Source of the DNA: Zoogloeaceae bacterium
GTDB lineage: Bacteria; Pseudomonadota; Gammaproteobacteria; Burkholderiales; Rhodocyclaceae
Assembly: GCA_031274855.1 (NCBI GenBank)
Contig: JAISPO010000162.1
Location: forward strand, 1-10,476
Reading direction: 5' to 3'
DNA length: 10,476 bases
Made by a program: the position numbers and the translations under genes. Under the pieces are notes generated by a model. It had not been told where the DNA came from. It ran no database searches and worked only from the letters and a program-made list of their open reading frames with translations. The first letter of the stretch is position 1. Every line of letters starts with the position of its first letter. Below, piece by piece: positions 6,723 to 10,476 of the stretch.

Positions 6723-6747
6723 ATTCCCGTGCGCCCTTGACGGGAAT
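6723..6747. repeat. ATTCCCG-type palindromic repeat
   Basis: ATTCCCGT (6723-6730) pairs with ACGGGAAT (6740-6747) across a 9-nt loop, with flanking TC and CCAG. The pattern TCATTCCCG...CGGGAATCCAG is, from memory, a common dispersed intergenic repeat in proteobacterial genomes. Confidence 0.65.
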
Positions 6748-6862
6748 CCAGTGGCTTTGGTGACTGCCTAGTCGCTGTTCCAAGACAGATTGACACCGGC
6801 CACGAGTTAGACAACACTGCCCCCTTTAAGACAGTTCGTCTAAATGTAGTTAGGCTACTCAA

Positions 6863-7027
6863 ATGATTGATGAGCTTGCAGACTTGGCCATCGCTGCCAC
6901 GATTGATGTGGTAGCCGAGGGGGCTATGAAAAAACACCGCTGGGTACGTATTCTTAAAGCATTTATTGGACTTCTATTTTTTGTACTCATCGGTGGCCTT
7001 GTCTATGTCACGTTCAAATACTCATGA
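6863..7027 (+). CDS. Small single-pass membrane protein, hypothetical (54 aa)
   Basis: An ATG at 6863-6865 opens 54 codons ending in TGA at 7025-7027. The protein has an acidic amphipathic N-terminus (MIDELADLAIAATIDVVAEG), a basic patch KKHRWVR at 23-29, then a membrane helix at about 33-50 (FIGLLFFVLIGGLVYVTF) and a short KYS tail. The positive-inside rule suggests the N-terminus is cytoplasmic. This ordered layout looks like a real protein, and I have an impression of similar orphan proteins in betaproteobacteria, but I cannot name a family. A weak AGG lies 8 nt before the ATG, and a perfect TTGACA is at 6790-6795 without a convincing -10. It lies inside the palindrome-ended segment, is AT-richer than its neighbours, and converges on the higA-like gene. 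Confidence 0.6.
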   Translation: MIDELADLAIAATIDVVAEGAMKKHRWVRILKAFIGLLFFVLIGGLVYVTFKYS

Positions 7028-7036
7028 ACGCGGTAG

Positions 7037-7064
7037 GTTGGGCTAAGGCGTAGCGAAGCCCAAC
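7037..7064. repeat. Palindromic hairpin repeat, right copy
   Basis: GTTGGGCT (7037-7044) pairs with AGCCCAAC (7057-7064) around a 12-nt centre containing GCGTAGCG. The form GTAGGTTGGGCT...AGCCCAACA is, from memory, a widespread dispersed intergenic repeat in proteobacteria. It sits between the convergent ends of the 54-aa ORF and the antitoxin gene, where it could act as a bidirectional mRNA end, although no T-tract follows. Confidence 0.7.
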
Positions 7065-7077
7065 ACTGAAACCTGAC

Positions 7078-7401
7078 CTACAGTACCGCTTCCAGCCCCT
7101 TGCGTTCAATGATGCTCAGCAGCTTCTGCGACGGGCCGCTTGGGTGCTTATCGCCCGCTTCCCACTTGCGGACAGTGGACAAACTGGCGTTAAGCGCAGC
7201 AGCCAGCGCCGCCTGACTCAGGCATAGCCGCCCGCGTAGCGCCTTGACCTTCTCGGCATCGTAATCCCGCACCGGCCCCAGACATGCTTCGTTATACCGG
7301 CGCATCTTGCGCGCATCAATGAAGCCCAAGCGGTACAAATCGCTGGCTCCCTCCTGTACAGCCTCCATGATGCGGCTCTTGGGTTTCATTTTGATAGTCA
7401 T
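7078..7401 (-). CDS. HigA/NadS-like XRE-family antitoxin
   Basis: This 107-residue protein has a C-terminal XRE helix-turn-helix at about 55-84 (LRGRLCLSQAALAAALNASL then STVRKWEAGDKHPSGPS), the pattern of HigA-2/NadS-type antitoxins. An N-terminal region (KPKSRIMEAVQEGASDLYRLGFID) is also typical of this group. It would bind and neutralise the upstream toxin and repress the operon promoter. The ATG at 7399-7401 overlaps the toxin's TGA as ATGA and has GAGGAG 8 nt upstream; an in-frame TTG at 7405-7407 is a less likely start. Toxin-first order is characteristic of higBA. The stop lies 2 nt from the end of the palindrome-bounded segment. Family is fairly certain; activity is untested. Confidence 0.88.
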   Translation of the reverse strand: MTIKMKPKSRIMEAVQEGASDLYRLGFIDARKMRRYNEACLGPVRDYDAEKVKALRGRLCLSQAALAAALNASLSTVRKWEAGDKHPSGPSQKLLSIIERKGLEAVL

Positions 7402-7769
7402 TCGCAAATCTCCTCTAGCATGCCGTCGGCAACGGCCTTGTCCAGTTGCTGGCTGGTACGGGCCAACAGATCGTCAGCGTAGTTCTTCAATTCCCGAAGC
7501 TCCGCGCTACTGATATTGTCCCGCTCGTTCTTCTCGAAACCGAATATGAAGAACCAGCGATTCCCCTTGTTTGTGGCGACCAGCGTTCTTGCGCCGCCGC
7601 GCTTGCCGCGTCCGGCCAGCCCGACGCGCTTCTTCACCACACCGCCGCCGAGATCAGCATCAATCAATCCGGTGGCCATCTCCTCAACGGCTTTGCGCAG
7701 GGCGGAATCAGTCAATTCCGTCTTGCATAGCCAACGCTGAAAGTAACGGGTTTTGAAGATTCGCGTCAT
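7398..7769 (-). CDS. HigB-like RelE/ParE-family toxin (type II TA)
   Basis: This 123-residue protein matches the RelE-like HigB-2 group (PF06296-type). A basic, glycine-rich centre VVKKRVGLAGRGKRGGARTL is followed by the beta-strand/KNE signature WFFIFGFEKNERDNIS and the helix LRELKNYADDLLA. Family members are ribosome-dependent mRNA interferases that halt translation when the antitoxin is lost. The small length, basic core and immediate coupling to an XRE antitoxin support the call. No Shine-Dalgarno precedes the ATG, and a promoter-like pair ends 8 nt upstream, suggesting a leaderless or near-leaderless mRNA. It lies 52 nt downstream of the proB stop on the same strand, so readthrough from proB is possible. 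I see no frameshift or truncation. Confidence 0.88.
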   Translation of the reverse strand: MTRIFKTRYFQRWLCKTELTDSALRKAVEEMATGLIDADLGGGVVKKRVGLAGRGKRGGARTLVATNKGNRWFFIFGFEKNERDNISSAELRELKNYADDLLARTSQQLDKAVADGMLEEICE

Positions 7770-7777
7770 GGAGGCTT

Positions 7778-7807
7778 ATTGTGCCACTTGGTGACGTAGT
7801 TTGTCCA
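7778..7807 (-). promoter_or_regulatory. Putative promoter of the toxin-antitoxin operon
   Basis: On the minus strand TGGACA (7802-7807, five of six bases of -35) is followed after 18 nt by CACAAT (7778-7783, four of six of -10). The -10 ends 8 nt before the toxin ATG, so transcription would begin at or within a couple of bases of the start codon. The antitoxin operator is expected to overlap this site. Confidence 0.4.
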
Positions 7808-7821
7808 GAGCAGAGCTTGGG

Positions 7822-8937
7822 TTACAGCAATATCAGATTGTCTCTGTGAATCAATTCCGCCTCATCGAGATAGCCGAGTAGGGATTCGATTTCCGTAGTG
7901 GCGTGACCCGCGATGCGGCGGGTTTCGGAGCTTGAATAGTTGATGAGGCCGCGGGCGATTTCGTGGCCGTCGCGGCTGCGGCAGGCGACCGCCGCGCCGC
8001 GCTCGAAGTCTCCTTCGACGCCTTTGACGCCGACGGCCAGCAGGCTGCGCCCCGTGGTCAGCGCGGCGATGGCGCCTTCGTCGAGGATCACGCTGCCGGC
8101 CAGTTGCAGATGGTCGGCCAGCCATTGCTTGCGGGCGGCCAGGGGCGACTCGCCGGAATAAAGCAGGGTACCGATTTCCTCGCCTTTGGCGGCGCGCAGC
8201 AGGCTATCCGGCTCGCGGCCACTGACAATCAGGGTATCGGCCCCGCTGCGGGCGGCGCGTTGCGCGGCCCGTATCTTGGTAATCATGCCGCCTTTGCTGA
8301 TGCCGCTACCAGCCCCACCGGCCATGGCTTCATAGCGGCGGTCATCGGCGCGGCCCGCCGAAATCAGGGTGGCGGTCGGCTCGCGGCGCGGGTCGGCGGT
8401 GTAAAGCCCCTGTTGATCAGTGAGGATGACCAGCGCATCGGCTTCGACCAGATTGGCGACCAGTGCGCCAAGCGTGTCGTTATCGCCGAACTTGATTTCG
8501 TCGGTGACGACGGTATCGTTCTCGTTGATGATAGGCACCACGCCGTAACCGAGCAGCGCCTGTAATGTCGAGCGGGCATTCAGGTAGCGTTTGCGGTCGG
8601 ACAAATCTTCGTGCGTCAGCAGGATTTGCGCCGCCTTCAGGCCGTGCTGCGCGAAAGTGGTCTCGTAGGCTTGAGCCATCCCCATCTGGCCGACAGCTGC
8701 CGCCGCCTGCAAGTCGTGCATGGCTTGCGGGCGTTTGTTCCAGCCGAGCCGCTGCATACCGGCCGCAATCGCGCCGGAAGAAACCAGCAGAACCTCGCGG
8801 CTCTCGCTGCGCAGGCAGGCAATCTGCCGCGCGCAATCGGCGATGAAACTCAGCGCCAAGCCTGCGCCATTGTCAGTCACCAAGGCGCTGCCGACCTTGA
8901 CGACGAGCCGCTTACTGCGAGTGATTCGCTCTCTCAT
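7822..8937 (-). CDS. proB: Glutamate 5-kinase
   Basis: This 371-residue enzyme phosphorylates glutamate to gamma-glutamyl phosphate, the first and feedback-regulated step of proline synthesis. The amino acid kinase domain covers about 8-255: KVGSALVT (14-21), SSGAIAAG (53-60), INENDTVV (137-144), FGDNDTLGALVANLVEAD (150-167) and GMITKIRAA (218-226). A C-terminal PUA domain follows from about 275. The start chosen is the ATG at 8935-8937 (RERITRSKRLVVKVGS), preceded by AGGAG with a 10-nt spacer. The frame is open to 8991, but those extra residues read only obgE sequence. It overlaps the end of obgE by 26 bases, so the two genes are cotranscribed. Length matches the PUA-containing family (about 367-372). 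Confidence 0.96.
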   Translation of the reverse strand: MRERITRSKRLVVKVGSALVTDNGAGLALSFIADCARQIACLRSESREVLLVSSGAIAAGMQRLGWNKRPQAMHDLQAAAAVGQMGMAQAYETTFAQHGLKAAQILLTHEDLSDRKRYLNARSTLQALLGYGVVPIINENDTVVTDEIKFGDNDTLGALVANLVEADALVILTDQQGLYTADPRREPTATLISAGRADDRRYEAMAGGAGSGISKGGMITKIRAAQRAARSGADTLIVSGREPDSLLRAAKGEEIGTLLYSGESPLAARKQWLADHLQLAGSVILDEGAIAALTTGRSLLAVGVKGVEGDFERGAAVACRSRDGHEIARGLINYSSSETRRIAGHATTEIESLLGYLDEAELIHRDNLILL

Positions 8938-9970
8938 CGGATTGCCGCTCCTGTTGCTCGCGCAGTTGTTCAATATGCTCCATGATGGCAAAGGTCAGCT
9001 CGCGGCAGCCTTCGCCCTTGACCGCCGATATTACAAAATGCCGGACGCCCTTGCCATAAGCCTTGACCAGCGCATTGACACGCGCCTTGCGTTCTTCTTC
9101 CGGCACCAGATCAATTTTGTTGATGACCAGCCAGCGCGGTTTTTCGTAAAGAGCCTCGTCGTATTTGCGCAATTCATTGACGATGGCGCGGCTCTCCTTG
9201 ACCGGATCCACATCGGGATCGAACGGCGCAATGTCGATCAAATGCAGCAGCAGTTGAGTACGCTGCAAGTGGCGCAGGAACTGATGGCCGAGACCCGCGC
9301 CCTCCGCCGCGCCTTCGATCAGGCCCGGAATATCGGCGATCACGAAGCTGCGCTGATGGTCGACGCGCACCACGCCGAGATTGGGATGCAGGGTCGTGAA
9401 AGGATAATCGGCCACCTTGGGCTTGGCCGCGGAAACAGCGCGAATGAAAGTCGACTTGCCCGCGTTGGGCATACCGAGCAGGCCGACATCGGCCAGCACC
9501 TTCAATTCCAGCCGCAGCTCGCGCCGCTGCCCTTCGCCCCCCGGCGTGCATTGGCGCGGCGCGCGGTTGATGCTGGATTTGAAATGGAGATTGCCCAGCC
9601 CGCCATCGCCGCCTTTCGCAATCAGGGCGCGTTTGCCGTCTGTATCCAGATCGCAAATGGCTTCGTCCGTGGCGATGTCGGTGAACACAGTGCCCACCGG
9701 CACACGCAATTCCATATCCTCACCGGCCTTGCCGTAGCAATCGGAACCGCGCCCGTTCTCGCCGCGCTGGGCGCGGAAAATTCGCGTGTAGCGGTAGTCG
9801 ATCAGGGTATTCAAATTGCGGTCGGCCACGGCCCAGATGCTGCCGCCGCGCCCGCCGTCGCCGCCGTCGGGGCCGCCGCGCGGGATGAATTTTTCGCGGC
9901 GAAACGATGCCACGCCGTTGCCGCCATCACCGGCAATGACTTCAATTTTCGCTTCGTCAAAGAATTTCAT
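8912..9970 (-). CDS. obgE: Obg/CgtA GTPase
   Basis: This 352-residue GTPase acts in late 50S ribosome assembly and in stringent-response signalling. The glycine-rich Obg fold occupies 1-159 (IAGDGGNGVASFRREKFIPR, GGPDGGDGGRGGS). The G domain has G1 GMPNAGKST (166-174), G2 DYPFTT (188-193), G3 DIPG (213-216), G4 NKID (284-287) and G5 SAVKG (315-319). A short charged tail (EQQERQSDERANHSQ) ends the protein; the tail is shorter than in E. coli ObgE and varies in the family. The ATG at 9968-9970 follows the terminator downstream of rpmA by about 18 nt and has only a weak GGGGC before it. Cotranscribed with proB by overlap. All motifs are intact. Confidence 0.97.
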   Translation of the reverse strand: MKFFDEAKIEVIAGDGGNGVASFRREKFIPRGGPDGGDGGRGGSIWAVADRNLNTLIDYRYTRIFRAQRGENGRGSDCYGKAGEDMELRVPVGTVFTDIATDEAICDLDTDGKRALIAKGGDGGLGNLHFKSSINRAPRQCTPGGEGQRRELRLELKVLADVGLLGMPNAGKSTFIRAVSAAKPKVADYPFTTLHPNLGVVRVDHQRSFVIADIPGLIEGAAEGAGLGHQFLRHLQRTQLLLHLIDIAPFDPDVDPVKESRAIVNELRKYDEALYEKPRWLVINKIDLVPEEERKARVNALVKAYGKGVRHFVISAVKGEGCRELTFAIMEHIEQLREQQERQSDERANHSQ

Positions 9971-9980
9971 CGCAGCCCCG

Positions 9981-10015
9981 AAAACAAAAAAGCCCTATCG
10001 GATGATAGGGCTTTT
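9981..10015 (-). terminator. Intrinsic terminator between rpmA and obgE
   Basis: On the minus strand AGCCCTATC (10012-10004) pairs perfectly with GATAGGGCT (9999-9991) around an ATCC loop, extended by A-T pairs to about 12 base pairs. A T-rich tract (TTTTTGTTTT, 9990-9981) follows. This is a canonical Rho-independent terminator for rplU-rpmA. It lies only about 10 nt upstream of the obgE ATG, so obgE needs readthrough or a promoter I cannot see. Confidence 0.88.
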
Positions 10016-10036
10016 GCGGCCATCGCGCTGCCCCGA

Positions 10037-10300
10037 TCAGGCAGCCGCCGGAATGATCTTGACCGTCTTGCGCCTGGCGGCGCCTTTGATCAGAAACTCG
10101 ACCGTGCCCGTGACCTTGGCGAACAGGGTGTGATCCTTGCCGAGACCGACGTTGTCGCCCGCGTGGAACTGGGTGCCGCGCTGACGGACGAGGATGTTGC
10201 CAGCGGCAACCAGCTCGCCGCCGTAGCGCTTGACGCCCAGACGTTTCGATTCCGAGTCGCGGCCGTTACGGGAACTGCCGCCTGCTTTTTTATGTGCCAT
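10037..10300 (-). CDS. rpmA: 50S ribosomal protein L27
   Basis: This 87-residue basic protein begins MAHKKAGGSSRNGRDSESKR, the unmistakable L27 N-terminus that reaches the peptidyl-transferase centre. It continues with LGVKRYGGELVAAGNILVRQ and RGTQFHAGDNVGLGKDHTLF. The ATG at 10298-10300 has AGGAG 9 nt upstream. It starts with MA, not with the cleavable N-terminal extension seen in Firmicutes. It follows rplU by 15 nt in a classic two-gene ribosomal operon and is closed by the terminator at 9981-10015. The alanine-rich C-terminus (IIPAAA) is a minor variation. Confidence 0.97.
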   Translation of the reverse strand: MAHKKAGGSSRNGRDSESKRLGVKRYGGELVAAGNILVRQRGTQFHAGDNVGLGKDHTLFAKVTGTVEFLIKGAARRKTVKIIPAAA

Positions 10301-10315
10301 GACTACTTGCTCCTG

Positions 10316-10476
10316 TTAGGCAGAAATGCCAGAAATCTCGATCTCGGTGTAATTCTGCCGATGACCCTGACTCTTCCGGTAGTGCTTGCGCCGGCGCATC
10401 TTGAAGATGTTGATCTTATCGTGCCGACCGTGTGCGACCACCTTGGCTGTGACTTTGGCGCCTGCGACAATGGGAG
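10316..10476 (-). CDS. rplU: 50S ribosomal protein L21 (5' end outside window)
   Basis: Read on the minus strand, the last 161 bases encode the C-terminal 52 residues of L21, starting PIVAGAKVTAKVVAHGRHDK and ending NYTEIEISGISA, with TAA at 10316-10318. The block INIFKMRRRKHYRKSQGHRQ is diagnostic for L21. The protein binds 23S rRNA in the large subunit; about half of a usual 103-residue protein is visible. The stop lies 15 nt before the rpmA ATG, and the rpmA Shine-Dalgarno is in that gap. The frame continues off the right edge, so promoter and start are not visible. Confidence 0.95.
   Translation of the reverse strand, partial: PIVAGAKVTAKVVAHGRHDKINIFKMRRRKHYRKSQGHRQNYTEIEISGISA

Larger units (their letters stand above)
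6668..7075. mobile_element. MITE-like segment with inverted palindromic ends (putative)
   Basis: CAGGTTTCAG at 6668-6677 is matched by its exact reverse complement at 7066-7075. Just inside each end is a palindrome: 6686-6712 on the left and 7037-7064 on the right. These two are also related as inverted copies: the left core TCGCTACGC (6694-6702) is the exact reverse complement of bases 7048-7056, and the flanking TGTTGRGS-type arms match with a few changes and gaps. The roughly 410-bp unit encloses a 54-residue ORF and a third palindrome but no transposase. I see no clear target-site duplication. It may be a non-autonomous element, or independently placed dispersed repeats. Confidence 0.45.

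Noticed and set aside
6674..6937. 87-codon minus-strand ORF in the spacer after psd
   Set aside because: It reads through two palindromic repeats, has no family motif, and conflicts with the more protein-like plus-strand ORF at 6863-7027.
7402..7407. TTG start for the antitoxin, two codons upstream
   Set aside because: The ATG at 7399-7401 has better Shine-Dalgarno spacing and the typical ATGA overlap with the toxin stop.
8938..8991. ProB N-terminal extension to 8991
   Set aside because: The extra residues only translate obgE DNA in another frame and precede a normal ProB start with AGGAG.
1..10476. CRISPR array, tRNA/rRNA gene, riboswitch or intact transposon
   Set aside because: No regularly spaced repeats, tRNA-like sequences or transposase ORFs were seen; the only repeats are the short palindromes and 7-bp units between psd and the TA module.

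Overview
The window looks like a chromosomal segment of a GC-rich betaproteobacterium. This is inferred from gene content, gene order and protein similarity recalled from memory, not from a search. The order lptG, RDD protein, DUF3106 protein, DUF3619 protein, ECF-like sigma factor, then divergently ilvI-ilvH-ilvC-psd, is a layout I associate with Rhodocyclales, Nitrosomonadales and related Betaproteobacteria. The rplU-rpmA-obgE-proB order at the right end is also typical of that class.

Layout. Positions 1-871 (+) hold the 3' part of lptG (lipopolysaccharide export permease). Positions 843-2627 (-) hold a tightly packed, translationally coupled operon read right to left: sigma factor, DUF3619 membrane protein, DUF3106 secreted protein, RDD membrane protein. 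The sigma factor most likely starts at a CTG codon. A divergent control region at 2628-2750 separates it from ilvI-ilvH-ilvC-psd (2751-6646, +). This second operon makes acetolactate synthase (large and small subunits), ketol-acid reductoisomerase and phosphatidylserine decarboxylase, joining branched-chain amino acid synthesis to phosphatidylethanolamine synthesis.

Positions 6647-7770 are accessory. A roughly 410-bp segment (6668-7075) has inverted, palindrome-containing ends and encloses a 54-codon ORF for a small single-pass membrane protein (6863-7027). A third palindrome (6723-6747) lies inside it. Next is a type II toxin-antitoxin pair of the HigB/HigA (RelE/XRE) kind on the minus strand, toxin first, with a four-base start/stop overlap. 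This island sits where pssA and leuA would be expected after psd, so it probably marks a rearrangement or insertion point.

Positions 7822-10476 (-) are housekeeping: proB (glutamate 5-kinase), obgE (ribosome-assembly GTPase), rpmA (L27) and the C-terminal part of rplU (L21). A strong intrinsic terminator lies between rpmA and obgE. I saw no tRNA, rRNA, CRISPR array, transposase or prophage gene.

The most interesting points are: (1) the sigma/DUF3619/DUF3106/RDD operon, whose architecture resembles a sigma/anti-sigma/periplasmic-sensor module; (2) the MITE-like palindrome-ended segment carrying a small membrane protein; (3) the non-canonical CTG start of the sigma gene.
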